This document shows, one piece after another, positions 24,593 through 32,939 of a stretch of 64,000 nt of DNA. Source of the stretch: Candidatus Bathyarchaeota archaeon. Its GTDB lineage: Archaea; Thermoproteota; Bathyarchaeia; Bathyarchaeales; Bathycorpusculaceae. The notes under the pieces are model-generated. The model was given only the letters and a program-made list of their open reading frames with translations. It had not been told where the DNA came from and did no database searches. The translations under genes were made by a program, and so were the position numbers. Numbering within the stretch: position 1 is the stretch's first letter; each line of letters opens with the position of its first letter. The stretch is taken from the NCBI GenBank assembly GCA_026014545.1, contig JAOZIH010000008.1:1-64000 (forward strand), in the 5' to 3' direction.

Positions 24593-24775
24593 TTATTCGC
24601 CCCAGTCTTCTCCTTCCATGGTTAGTTCTTGAAGGTCAACGCATCCGCCTTTTATCTGCTTCACTTCAAGCTCAAGCCCGCATCCTGGGCAGCTTAAGAT
24701 TTCGCCCTGCTCAGTGTCAGATGGCACGTCAAGTTCGGCGTCGCAATCGGGGCATCTGGTTTTATACACTGCCAT
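24593..24775 (-). CDS. lysW: LysW amino-group carrier protein
   Basis: 60 residues from ATG 24775, with GAGGTGA upstream. It is the acidic carrier that holds aminoadipate or glutamate on its C-terminal Glu during lysine or ornithine synthesis. A zinc site is formed by CPDC (8-11) and CPGC (29-32), and the C-terminus is the canonical EDWGE. A reading from 24817 would add a poorly conserved N-terminus. It is the first gene of lysW-X-Y-Z-J-K, with about 70 bases of leader. Confidence 0.96.
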   Translation of the reverse strand: MAVYKTRCPDCDAELDVPSDTEQGEILSCPGCGLELEVKQIKGGCVDLQELTMEGEDWGE

Positions 24776-24870
24776 TTTCACCTCTTGTGTTTTTGAATGT
24801 GCGGTTTGTTTAATCATTCTGCTATCACGTTTTATTTATTGGAAATGTCATTTTCATTCACTGGACTTTC

Positions 24871-24897
24871 TTTTAAATGTTGCGACTTATTTGTAAC
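24871..24897. promoter_or_regulatory. Shared arg/lys promoter element, lysW copy
   Basis: TTTTAAA (the lysW TATA box on the minus strand) is followed by TTGCGACTTATTTGTAAC (24880-24897), matching 14645-14671 at 23 of 27 positions. The right part is an imperfect palindrome, GTTGCGACT/ATTTGTAAC. It sits between lysW and the divergent Lrp-family gene. In Sulfolobus the LysM Lrp protein binds the lysW promoter, so this is the natural candidate site. Confidence 0.7.
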
Positions 24898-25073
24898 ATA
24901 TTACGCTGCTAATGTTTCATTTAGAACAAAAATTCCACGGTACCTTTCTCCAATTTTTCCGAAAATAGACACGTAAACTGCACACCACAGCAGAAATCCG
25001 TATTAGCCATACGCAGTTGAGTGCAGAAACCGTTAAATTTCTCAAAGCTCACAAACACGTGAGGGAAAACCGA

Positions 25074-25484
25074 ATGGACGACAAAGACAAACAAATATTA
25101 CAAATTCTCAAAGAAGATGGCCGCGCGGGCTACGCAGATATCGGCAAGCGAGTCGGATTATCAGAGGGTGCGGTTAGAAAAAGAATCAAAGAACTAGTCA
25201 ATTCAGGCGTTATAAGGAAATTCACAATCAAAATTGGCACGGCAGAAGGCGCAGAAGCAATTACACTATTAGCAACAGACCCCGCACTGCCAACGCAGGA
25301 AGTTTCCAAGAGGATACGGGAGATTCCAAACGTGGAAACAGTCTATGAAGTAACTGGCGAATACGACATCGTCGCAGTCATCAGCGGAATGAATGTAGTC
25401 GAAGTCAACGAGTGCGTAGAAAAAATCCGCCGAGTAGAAGGCATAATGAAAACAAACACCATGATAGTACTACGCAGCTGGTAA
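25074..25484 (+). CDS. Lrp/AsnC-family regulator (LysM-like)
   Basis: 136 residues from ATG 25074, with GAGG nine bases upstream. The N-terminal HTH (DKDKQILQILKEDGRAGYAD, then IGKRVGLSEGAVRKRIKELV) and the C-terminal RAM/ACT-like domain (VETVYEVTGEYDIVAVISG, about 80-100) are standard for the family. It is divergent from lysW, as lysM is in Sulfolobales, so I infer that it senses lysine or a related amino acid and acts on the lys (and perhaps arg) promoter. Starting at 25017 would add 19 unlike residues. Confidence 0.87.
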   Translation: MDDKDKQILQILKEDGRAGYADIGKRVGLSEGAVRKRIKELVNSGVIRKFTIKIGTAEGAEAITLLATDPALPTQEVSKRIREIPNVETVYEVTGEYDIVAVISGMNVVEVNECVEKIRRVEGIMKTNTMIVLRSW

Positions 25485-25500
25485 CCAAAAAGCAGAGCGC

Positions 25501-25566
25501 GCCTTCATATTTGGCGGCTATTAGTGGTTCATTGCAGAAACCTATAGAGGGTCTATCCAGCAGCGG
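25501..25566 (-). ncRNA. Two-copy structured RNA element, copy B
   Basis: On the minus strand this begins CCGCTGCTGGATAGACCCTC and ends ATATGAAGGC. Its last 50 bases match the copy at 41062-41111 at 48 of 50 positions, in the opposite genome orientation. CCTCTATA can pair with TATGAAGG (7 of 8 pairs) to close a stem around a small hairpin GGTTT-CTGCAAT-GAACC. The copy lies 44 bases downstream of the sodB stop on the same strand, between convergent genes. It may be a separate small RNA or part of the sodB 3' end. Weak TATA-like sequence lies near 25600. Confidence 0.6.
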
Positions 25567-25610
25567 TGGTTCTGCTTATTTTTACAAAAAAATGAGTGGA
25601 ATATTGTTGC

Positions 25611-26222
25611 CTATTTTACGAGCTTGTATATTTTGTCGACGTAATCCCAGTTGACTATGTTCCAGAAGCTTTCAACGAATTTGGCGCGGTCATTCTTGTA
25701 GTCAACGTAATACGCGTGTTCCCACACATCAAGAACCATGAGCAGACGGAATGCAGGGTACACGTTTACATTGTGCTTTTCTATTTGCATTATCAGCGGT
25801 CTGTCGACGCACTGCTGCACGGCCAGCACAGCCCAGCCTGAGCCTTCAACACTTGTTGCCGCTTGAGTAAACTCTTTCTTGAAACGCTCAAAGCTTCCAA
25901 ACTCTTTCTGTATCGCGTCTGCTATTGCTCCTCCGGGTTTCCCTCCGCCTTTGCCTGGGGGCGCCAGGTTATCCCAGAAAGTGCTGTGCAGCAAGTGGCC
26001 GCCTATGTGGAATGAGAGCTCCTTAAGCGTTGCTTTCATGTCGATGTCCAGATTTTCTTTCCGCGCTTTGTCCAGCTTCTCAAATATGGCGTTGGCGCCG
26101 TTTACGTATGCTTGATGATGCTTATCATGATGCAGCCGCAGTTGCTCCTCAGACATGTACGGGGCAAGCGCTTTGTAGTCATAAGGCAGCTTCGGCAAAC
26201 TAAACATTCTTACGGCAGACAT
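25611..26222 (-). CDS. sodB: Iron/manganese superoxide dismutase
   Basis: 203 residues. It removes superoxide. Metal ligands are visible as His in [14 protein letters not shown] (about 30), His in [13 protein letters not shown] (about 81) and Asp/His in [12 protein letters not shown] (about 165-169), with the second-sphere Gln/Trp regions SGWAVLAV and FWNIVNWD. Whether Fe or Mn is used cannot be told. It stands alone next to the CobO gene, in a window section that also has rubredoxin and rubrerythrin. Confidence 0.96.
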   Translation of the reverse strand: MSAVRMFSLPKLPYDYKALAPYMSEEQLRLHHDKHHQAYVNGANAIFEKLDKARKENLDIDMKATLKELSFHIGGHLLHSTFWDNLAPPGKGGGKPGGAIADAIQKEFGSFERFKKEFTQAATSVEGSGWAVLAVQQCVDRPLIMQIEKHNVNVYPAFRLLMVLDVWEHAYYVDYKNDRAKFVESFWNIVNWDYVDKIYKLVK

Positions 26223-26299
26223 TCTATCTCACCAAAAATCACCCATTTCAAAGCACTGCATAGCTAATATACTTTACTTAAGCTCTGGTTAGATTGTGC

Positions 26300-26854
26300 C
26301 TAGTATTGGATGCCCTCAGTTAACTTAAAGGTCTTAGGCATTTTAACTAATTCAACCACATTAACGAAGTCAGCTCTTTCCACCAGTTCTTTCGGCGCCA
26401 ATCTCCCGGTCATGACTACGGTTGTCTCCTCAGGCACATCGTCAAGCAATTTTAGCACATCCTTAACATCCAGCAGCTTCCACTGCACCGCCAAGCCAAT
26501 CTCGTCAAGCACAAGCAAATGCGGCCTTTTCTCCCGAAGCACTTGCGATGCAAAGTCAAGCGCTTCCTTAGCAAGCTCTTTATCGCGGTTTTTGACGCGC
26601 TCCACATGGAATGTTTCTCCAGCAAACTCTGCGGTTTTCTTTTCCTCGCCAAGCCAAGCCTGCCGCCCGAACTGGTAAATCTCGTAATGAGGCGCAAGCT
26701 TGTCCCTGATTAAGTACTCGCCGATATCTTTTCTCCATTTGAGAAACTGAATTATCACAACGCTTTTGCCATGGCCCACTGAGCGTAAGGCTAATCCAAG
26801 CGCGTTCGCGGTTTTGCCGCCACCAGTGCCATAATACAAGTATATGTAACCCAT
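26300..26854 (-). CDS. Cob(I)alamin adenosyltransferase, CobO/BtuR type
   Basis: 184 residues. The P-loop YGTGGGKTANALGLAL lies at 8-23, followed by VVIIQFLKW near 33 and VLDEIGLAV near 116, the CobA/CobO/BtuR pattern. It adenosylates corrinoid to coenzyme B12. It sits 11 bases downstream of the B12-dependent ribonucleotide reductase gene on the same strand, so enzyme and cofactor maker are likely co-transcribed. Confidence 0.93.
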   Translation of the reverse strand: MGYIYLYYGTGGGKTANALGLALRSVGHGKSVVIIQFLKWRKDIGEYLIRDKLAPHYEIYQFGRQAWLGEEKKTAEFAGETFHVERVKNRDKELAKEALDFASQVLREKRPHLLVLDEIGLAVQWKLLDVKDVLKLLDDVPEETTVVMTGRLAPKELVERADFVNVVELVKMPKTFKLTEGIQY

Positions 26855-26865
26855 AATAGCTCACC

Positions 26866-29800
26866 TCAGCTTGGGAAGGGACAGTTGGGTGTCGGGCAAC
26901 CACCTGCGTACTCGGATTGCGCGGAAACAAACTTGCCTTCCTTAGTTTTGACTTCGCCAATGTACAACACTTGCTCAGGCTTGCTGCCATACCTGAAAAC
27001 CGTGATACCCTTACATTTGAGCTGCCAGGCTAAATCGAAAATTTCCCGCACATCCTCAACTTTCGCCTCAAAAGGCATGTTAACAGTTTTCGAAACCGCA
27101 TTATCCGTGAACTTTTGAAAGGCAGCCTGCATCCTAACATGCCAGACAGGCGCGATATCTAAAGCCGTGACAAACACTCGCTTGACGTCATCCGGCACGC
27201 CTACGATTTTCTGAACCGAGCCAGTTTTAGCCACTTCTTCGAGCAGCTTTGCACTGTAAAAGCCTCTTTCCTTGGCAACAGCCTCAAACAACACGTTTGT
27301 CTCGAAAAGTCTCGCACCGCCCAGCACATTTCTGATAAACGAAACAGCAAACAGCGGCTCTATTCCGGAGGAGCAGCCTGCGATGATGCTGATGGTTCCA
27401 GTAGGCGCCACAGTAGTCACAGTTGCATTCCTAAAAGCGCTGTACTTGCCCTTCCAAATGCTCTGCTCAAAATTCGGGAAAGAACCACGCGCCTCACCAA
27501 TTTCCCTAGATTTCTCATGCGCCTCTTTCTGGATAAACTGCATCACCCGCTCAGCAAGCTTCAGCGCTTCCTCGGAATCATAGGGCACCCCAAGCATAAT
27601 CAGCATATCAGCGAAGCCCATAACGCCTAAACCAATTTTACGATTAGCCCTTGTAACCTCGGCTATTTCCTTAAGCGGATAAACATTCGCGTCCACAACA
27701 TTATCGAGAAAATGCACAGCGTTCCGCACGGTCTCCCGCAGCTTATCCCAATTCACCTTGCCCTCCGTCACAATACGCGAGAGATTAATCGACCCCAAAT
27801 TGCACGATTCATAAGGCAACAGCGGCTGTTCACCACAGTTATGAACATAAAAACCATTTGCGTCAAACGCGTTTATTCCCGGAATCATGGCATCATAAAC
27901 TTCTTCCGAGTCTACTGGCATTATTTCGGATACTGCAGCCACAAAGTGCTCTCGGTTCAGCCGTCTCTTGTAAGATTTTAAACAGCGCTCAAGCTTTTGT
28001 TGCTTATTTGAATCTCCAAAACCTATTTTTTCACAAAAAACCAGTATATTCTCCTTAGAGATTACCAGTTCATGTTGCGGTTTGTGTATGTACTCTTTTG
28101 TTCCACCTTTCCCATTTGGCATCCATGAAGGCCCCATGCATCTTCGGTTAACATAAATTGTTGAGAAAACGCCAAACCTCAAAAGAATACGCTGAACAGC
28201 CTTTAAAGTGGAAAGATTACTTTGCGCTAGTCTGATGCTTACACCTTTTAATTGGCTTCCCTGAACAGAACCATCAGCGTCAAATAACCCTCTAAGCAAA
28301 CCTTTACAAAAGGCTGAAGAAGCCTTCTCCATGCTTTCAGTAATATCTTTTGAATCAGGCGTTACACCTAGTTTTTGGGCAATTTTCCTTATGTATCCTA
28401 GAGCCATGCGGTATTCGGATCTATCGCTAACTTTCATCCAACCTTGAAAATCAGACTTGTGTGGTAGAGCCTTTGCGTAAGCATAAGCTAAAGCTCGCAC
28501 CGATTTTGACCCCTCATCCTCACCCCACGAGGAAAGAACAGCTTTGTCCTTCTTCATTGCACCATCTCCCAAAAGCAAACCCATCAAGTAGCCTTCGCCT
28601 TCATTATATTCGCCTACCCAACCAGCAAAACTTCGATGATCATTCAGAACAATTTTGTCGCCAACTTTTATGTCCGCCACGCTTGCCCACTCAGTTGTAA
28701 TAGCATTTCTCGTTAGTTTTTTAACTCTCAGCAGAGGATGATTCAGGGTAAGTTTCAGTTCAAAGCCTTCTTTCGTCTTAAGCTGGTAAACAAGCTTGGT
28801 GCCTGTTAAAAAGAACCCTTCTTTTGAACTACGCCATTTCTCGCCTTTCACAACAGCTACAAACTCCTTGCCAATGAGTTCTTTGACTTTTCTCGGTCCC
28901 TCTTCAGTCATTACCCACGTATCTGAAGTTACACAAGGATTTGTAGATTCGATTAGTCCAACCTGCGGTGTTGGATTATGCCGATTTATCTCATCGATGA
29001 AAACTACGCCGGGGTCTCCGCTTGCCCATGCAGATCGCGCGATTAAATTCCAGACGTCTCTTGCCTTAAGCTGCCGCACTTTCTCCCTATTCCGCGGGTT
29101 AATGAGCCAGTACGCTTCGTCAGCGGCAACTGCTTGCATAAACTCGTCTGTAACAGCAACTGAGACGTTAAAATTCGACAGAAAAGTGGGATTCTGCTTG
29201 GCGGTGATAAATTCCAAAATGTCCGGGTGGTCCACGCGTAGAATGCCCATCATGGCGCCTCTGCGTTTTCCGCCAGCCTTTATCACTTCTGTGGCTACAT
29301 CAAAAATTCGCATGAAGCTTATTGGACCAGAGGCGACGCCTTTCGTTGATCGTACGATGTCGCCTTTGGGTCGTAGCTGTGAGAAGTTGAAGCCTACGCC
29401 GCCGCCTGTTTGCTCAATAAGCGCCATGTTTTTTACGGCGGTGAATATTCCTTCAAGCGAGTCTGGAACTGGAAGGACAAAGCACGCGGACAACTGCCCG
29501 ATGGCGGTTCCCGCGTTGAATAATGTGGGGGAGTTAGGGAGGAATTCGAGCCGCGCCATCATTTCATAAAAGATCCTTGCGCTTGTTTCCGCGTCATCTC
29601 CGTATGTCTTATCAACTTTGGCTATGGCTTTAGCTACTCTTTCAAAAAGCTGAGCAGGTGTTTCTATAATGTTCTCTTTCTCGTCGCGGAGCAAATATCT
29701 TGCCTTTAAAACTTCGAGAGCATTTACAGTCAGCTTGGGCTCTATTCCAAGAGTTTCTCTGAGCGCGCGAAGTTCTTCTTTCTTTCTTCGGTAATCCTCA

Positions 29801-30054
29801 TAGGCCTGTGCGACTGCGCCATAGCCTTTTTTCTTTAAAACCTCTACAACTGTGTCTTGCACGTTCTCAACTGAAGGAATTTCTGTTCTGAATCGCTCCT
29901 TTAACAGCGCAACAACTTCTTCAGTTATGCTCTCAGCTTTTTCGCCGTTTTCAAGTTCAACCGCGAGAAAAGCCCTGTGAACAGCGTTTTTGATTCTTTC
30001 CGGGTCAAAATCAGCAATGCTTCCGTCTCTCTTTTTGATTTTATTTAAAAACAT
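26866..30054 (-). CDS. nrdJ: Adenosylcobalamin-dependent ribonucleotide reductase with intein
   Basis: The 1062-residue precursor consists of 696 extein residues and a 366-residue intein (374-739). It makes deoxyribonucleotides anaerobically. An N-terminal ATP-cone-like region (1-90) precedes the barrel with NSPTLFNAGT (175), LSACFVLPV (188, active-site Cys), TGGGVGFNFS (216), and after the intein CGEQPLLPYESCNLGSINL, then TGTISIIAGCSSGIEP. The C-terminus GGCPTPNCPF holds the redox Cys pair. The intein interrupts NP/CGEQPL at a conserved active-site segment, so splicing is needed for activity. ATG 30054. Confidence 0.96.
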   Translation of the reverse strand: MFLNKIKKRDGSIADFDPERIKNAVHRAFLAVELENGEKAESITEEVVALLKERFRTEIPSVENVQDTVVEVLKKKGYGAVAQAYEDYRRKKEELRALRETLGIEPKLTVNALEVLKARYLLRDEKENIIETPAQLFERVAKAIAKVDKTYGDDAETSARIFYEMMARLEFLPNSPTLFNAGTAIGQLSACFVLPVPDSLEGIFTAVKNMALIEQTGGGVGFNFSQLRPKGDIVRSTKGVASGPISFMRIFDVATEVIKAGGKRRGAMMGILRVDHPDILEFITAKQNPTFLSNFNVSVAVTDEFMQAVAADEAYWLINPRNREKVRQLKARDVWNLIARSAWASGDPGVVFIDEINRHNPTPQVGLIESTNPCVTSDTWVMTEEGPRKVKELIGKEFVAVVKGEKWRSSKEGFFLTGTKLVYQLKTKEGFELKLTLNHPLLRVKKLTRNAITTEWASVADIKVGDKIVLNDHRSFAGWVGEYNEGEGYLMGLLLGDGAMKKDKAVLSSWGEDEGSKSVRALAYAYAKALPHKSDFQGWMKVSDRSEYRMALGYIRKIAQKLGVTPDSKDITESMEKASSAFCKGLLRGLFDADGSVQGSQLKGVSIRLAQSNLSTLKAVQRILLRFGVFSTIYVNRRCMGPSWMPNGKGGTKEYIHKPQHELVISKENILVFCEKIGFGDSNKQQKLERCLKSYKRRLNREHFVAAVSEIMPVDSEEVYDAMIPGINAFDANGFYVHNCGEQPLLPYESCNLGSINLSRIVTEGKVNWDKLRETVRNAVHFLDNVVDANVYPLKEIAEVTRANRKIGLGVMGFADMLIMLGVPYDSEEALKLAERVMQFIQKEAHEKSREIGEARGSFPNFEQSIWKGKYSAFRNATVTTVAPTGTISIIAGCSSGIEPLFAVSFIRNVLGGARLFETNVLFEAVAKERGFYSAKLLEEVAKTGSVQKIVGVPDDVKRVFVTALDIAPVWHVRMQAAFQKFTDNAVSKTVNMPFEAKVEDVREIFDLAWQLKCKGITVFRYGSKPEQVLYIGEVKTKEGKFVSAQSEYAGGCPTPNCPFPS
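27838..28935 (-). mobile_element. LAGLIDADG intein inside nrdJ
   Basis: Residues 374-739 of the precursor. It begins CVTSDTWVMTEEG (block A, nucleophile Cys), has LKLTLNHPLLR (block B His, about 439), two LAGLIDADG-like motifs (YLMGLLLGDGA about 488-498 and LLRGLFDADGS about 586-595), and ends NAFDANGFYVHN followed by extein Cys (blocks F and G, His-Asn/Cys). All splicing residues and both acidic endonuclease residues are present, so it looks active for splicing and homing. Confidence 0.96.
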
Positions 30055-30142
30055 CTATATCCAAAATATTGTGCTTTTAAGGCGGATATAAAGCTTTCAA
30101 AAAATAGTGTGAGCAGCGCGGAAGTATTGAATTACTTCTGTT

Positions 30143-30304
30143 TTAATTGCGCTTTACGAATTGACTTTTAGGCGCTCCGCAAATCGGACAAGCCCAGTTT
30201 TCTGGTAGCTGCTCGAAGGCTGTCCCAGCGGGTATGCCATGTTCTGGGTCGCCTTTTTCTGAATTGTATATGTAGCCGCAGAGTGTGCATTCCCATTTAT
30301 CCAT
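30143..30304 (-). CDS. Rubredoxin
   Basis: 53 residues on the minus strand, ATG 30304 to TAA 30143. The two knuckles [10 protein letters not shown] (6-15) and [12 protein letters not shown] (38-49) bind one iron with four cysteines, with the usual [17 protein letters not shown] between. It carries single electrons, typically to rubrerythrin or superoxide reductase, both relevant to oxygen defence. It lies about 90 bases upstream of nrdJ and near rubrerythrin. Confidence 0.96.
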   Translation of the reverse strand: MDKWECTLCGYIYNSEKGDPEHGIPAGTAFEQLPENWACPICGAPKSQFVKRN

Positions 30305-30418
30305 TTTTCAACACTTCATTTTGCAAAATAAAGTGACGCTACCCTTATATAAGATGCGCTATTAGCGAGTACCCTATTGCTTTTTCACAGAAAAAGGGTG
30401 GGCAGGAAGGGCAACAGT

Positions 30419-30637
30419 TTAGACCAAGGCTTTAAGTTTTTCTATAAGTTCCTTTTTCATTTCAGGGCTTTCGTTAATTTCTTTGCGGGCTTTCCGCCAG
30501 TCTGCTGAGCAACGGCCATAGCTAGCTTGCTCACTTACATAATTGTGTATGACTTTTTCAATTGCATCCTTGTTTTGGTCTGTGACCTGCACTCCGGCTT
30601 CTTTTAAAACTCCGTTAAACCATTTCCAGCAACCCAT
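30419..30637 (-). CDS. Small conserved-looking protein near rubrerythrin
   Basis: 72 residues from ATG 30637 (GTG 30646 is an alternative). It has MGCWKWF at the start, a second Cys at about residue 44 (SYGRCSADWRKAR), and is otherwise helical and charged. I do not recognise the family. Its place between rubredoxin and rubrerythrin on the same strand suggests a redox or oxygen-stress role, which is guilt by association only. Confidence 0.6.
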   Translation of the reverse strand: MGCWKWFNGVLKEAGVQVTDQNKDAIEKVIHNYVSEQASYGRCSADWRKARKEINESPEMKKELIEKLKALV

Positions 30638-30712
30638 AGAAAACACCAGAATATACTCTCGCGGAGGAATGATAATAATGTTTTGAAAAGTTTAGAAATA
30701 AAAAAGGCGTTA

Positions 30713-31216
30713 CTATGTTGCTTTAAAGAATTTTTCTTTTGGAGCCCCGCAGATGGGGCACACATCTGGCGGCGAACCTTCAACGATGTTCCCGCACACG
30801 CTGCACACGTAATAGTCTACTTGCTCCATCGACTTTTTATTCTTCAAAGCATCGATTGCTTTTCTGAACATTTTAGCGTGTATCTGCTCTACTTGATTTG
30901 CCACATTAAAGCTCCATGCCGCTTGCTTGTTGCCTTCCTGCTTTGCAGTAGCTATGTACTCGGGATACATTTCTTTAAATTCAGAGGTTTCGCCAGATAC
31001 TGCAGCCTCCAAGTTCTCCAAGGTTGATTTAATTTGCCCAGTTATTCTCAGATGATTCAGCGCGTGAACTGTTTCCGCCTCTGCAGCAGCCTTAAAGAGT
31101 TTCGCAACCTGCGTGTATCCTTCTTCTTCAGCCTTCCTTGCAAAAGCCAAGTAACGCCTGTTAGCCTGAGATTCACCTGCGAAAGCAGCTTTCAAATTCT
31201 CTTCAGTTTTAGCCAT
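30713..31216 (-). CDS. Rubrerythrin
   Basis: 167 residues. The N-terminal four-helix ferritin-like domain has the diiron ligands in AFAGESQANRRY (about 14), EAETVHALNH (about 46) and NVANQVEQIHAKMF (about 104), and the C-terminal rubredoxin-like domain has VCSVCGN and VCPICGAP (about 136-160). It reduces hydrogen peroxide, using electrons from rubredoxin. Monocistronic; it lies just upstream of the small gene and rubredoxin. Confidence 0.95.
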   Translation of the reverse strand: MAKTEENLKAAFAGESQANRRYLAFARKAEEEGYTQVAKLFKAAAEAETVHALNHLRITGQIKSTLENLEAAVSGETSEFKEMYPEYIATAKQEGNKQAAWSFNVANQVEQIHAKMFRKAIDALKNKKSMEQVDYYVCSVCGNIVEGSPPDVCPICGAPKEKFFKAT

Positions 31217-31399
31217 AATAAAACTCCCTTACAAAAATAACCTTGCAGAGAGTTATAAATCATTATGCTTATTATTGCACAAAGTGTAAATTGAAGACAA
31301 CTTCAGCAAAGCCTACGTTGACGATGGAATCTAAGAGGTTTATGTAGGCAGATAAAAAAGGAAAAATCGGAATTGGACAGAAATCTGAGAAATCGTGCA

Positions 31400-31945
31400 T
31401 CATTTTTCTGAGGCAACTTTTAATCCACGCGCCTTCAACGGTGTTATAATGTTAGGTCGACGTAGCATCGAAAGCACCAAGTACCCTATGACCGCTACGG
31501 CAATTAAGCTGCTGGCGGTTATGCTGAGGATCATGCCTGCCCATGCGGGTAAACTGCCTAACACGTCTGGCGGCGGAAAGAAGAGCCAAAGGTAACTACC
31601 AACGATTAAGCCAATGGGCAAAGCGCCGGCAACACATGCCAACAATCGACGTTTTCTTAAGCGCAGCACAAGCCAAGCGGCGACAAAGTTGGCTATCGGC
31701 CCGAGAATAACATCTGGCGCGCCGAGGAAGTAGTAGGAGTTGGTTAGGAAGCAGCCTATTGTTACGCCGCCAATTATTGGCCAGCCGAATAATGCTGCCA
31801 GAGCGATCATGAAGTCTGCTAAGCGTAGTTGTATAGGCCCATAAATTGTAGGGTTACCCACAGTAACAGCCTGCACAATGTTGATTACTACGTACAAAGC
31901 AGCGAAGACAGCGGTTCCAGTCAAATCACGACTATCTATTTTCAC
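31400..31945 (-). CDS. QueT-family membrane transporter (ECF S component)
   Basis: 181 residues with about five or six membrane segments. The family signature IQLRLADFMIALAALFGWP near 37-55 and GCFLTNSYYFLGAPDVILGP near 64-83 match QueT, a substrate-binding component of energy-coupling factor transporters for queuosine precursors. In archaea a 7-deazaguanine precursor for archaeosine is a reasonable substrate, but this is inference. GTG 31945 has GGAGG 8 bases upstream. The leader is unusually structured. Confidence 0.8.
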   Translation of the reverse strand: MKIDSRDLTGTAVFAALYVVINIVQAVTVGNPTIYGPIQLRLADFMIALAALFGWPIIGGVTIGCFLTNSYYFLGAPDVILGPIANFVAAWLVLRLRKRRLLACVAGALPIGLIVGSYLWLFFPPPDVLGSLPAWAGMILSITASSLIAVAVIGYLVLSMLRRPNIITPLKARGLKVASEK

Positions 31946-32040
31946 TATTTACACCTCCTACACCGGGGTTTGTTCGGCGGAACGGGTGGAGGCCCACCTA
32001 CCCGCTCATTAGCTTATGCACAAGCTAACTTTGCCTATTA
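31946..32040 (-). promoter_or_regulatory. Structured leader of the QueT-type gene
   Basis: On the minus strand three hairpins follow each other: TTAGCTT-GTGCAT-AAGCTAA (32028-32009, 7 bp), GGTGG-GCCT-CCACC (31998-31985, 5 bp, competing with CGGGT/ACCCG at 32... 32004-31983) and GTTC-CGCC-GAAC before the SD. The CCTCC inside hairpin 2 (31992-31988) could pair with the SD GGAGG (31958-31954). Bacterial queT genes are often under preQ1 riboswitches. I do not see a known preQ1 class consensus here. Confidence 0.45.
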
Positions 32041-32057
32041 AAACTTGCTGAATCAAG

Positions 32058-32927
32058 TTAACATAATAACTCGGTAAGCACCGCGAAGGAAACGAAAATC
32101 GCTACAAGCAATGCTATTAAAGCCACTACTCTGCGTTCAGTCATCGGCCGCTGATAAGTAACAAGTGTAATTAAACTGCGCCTGTGAGTAGATACAAGCT
32201 TATTCCCGTCAAGCGAAACGTTTGCTTTTTTTCCAAAAAGGAAAACATTCAACAATATCAAAGACGAGTTAAAAACATACGGTATAATCGAAATCAGCAA
32301 ACTCGATTTTAAATCAGTGATTATTGCGAAAGAGGCTACTGTCGTGCCTATGGCGAATGAGCCGCTGTTGCCTACGAAAATCTTGCCTTTAAAGTTGAAA
32401 ACGGCAAGGACAAGCCAGAGGATTAGGGGGCCAAGCATAAGGAGCACATAGGAAAACGGCGACAATACCATTAACCCTATTAGGATTATGGCAGGACAGA
32501 TGGTTTCTAAACCGTTCAAGCCGCCGAGCATGTTCACAACGTTAGTGACCACCATTACTATCAATGGAATTACTAGAAAATAGTACGAGTCTCCAAAGTC
32601 TATTACGCCGATTAGGGGCAGCGAGATTGCAGTGCGTAAGGCATACTCTCGTGCCAAATACACGAGGGGAAGTGCGGCTATTAAGGGCATAAACGCCTTA
32701 TACCGCCATTTCAGATCCATCCAATCGTCCAGCAACCCCATGAAGCCCCCGAATAAGATGCATACGGCCAAAGTTAAGGGTGCAGATACTCCGTTTGAGG
32801 TTTTGACAATTCCAAGAAAGTAGCCCAAGAAAAGATAAACGGTTGTAAATAGAACGTAGATAACGCCTAAGCCGTTGGGAACTAATGGTTTATTTATCTT
32901 ATGCTGATCGGGAACTTTGGGGAACAC
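32058..32927 (-). CDS. GlcNAc-1-phosphate transferase, Alg7/MraY family
   Basis: 289 residues, about nine membrane segments. It should start the lipid-linked glycan by moving a sugar phosphate to dolichyl phosphate. Motifs include LLDDWMDLKWRYK near 65-77, NVVNMLGGLNGLE near 129-141 (the NxxNxxDG-type region, here with GG) and FVGNSGSFAIG near 190. GTG 32927 directly follows an in-frame TAA, leaving no room for the first membrane helix found in most relatives, so the N-terminus is short. It lies 12 bases after stt3 and is likely co-transcribed. Confidence 0.86.
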   Translation of the reverse strand: MFPKVPDQHKINKPLVPNGLGVIYVLFTTVYLFLGYFLGIVKTSNGVSAPLTLAVCILFGGFMGLLDDWMDLKWRYKAFMPLIAALPLVYLAREYALRTAISLPLIGVIDFGDSYYFLVIPLIVMVVTNVVNMLGGLNGLETICPAIILIGLMVLSPFSYVLLMLGPLILWLVLAVFNFKGKIFVGNSGSFAIGTTVASFAIITDLKSSLLISIIPYVFNSSLILLNVFLFGKKANVSLDGNKLVSTHRRSLITLVTYQRPMTERRVVALIALLVAIFVSFAVLTELLC

Positions 32928-32939
32928 AGTTTCGCTTCC

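Noticed and set aside
24740-24750. GTCGCAA inside lysW as a third arg/lys box
   Set aside because: Only the seven-base core matches, and it is within conserved coding sequence.
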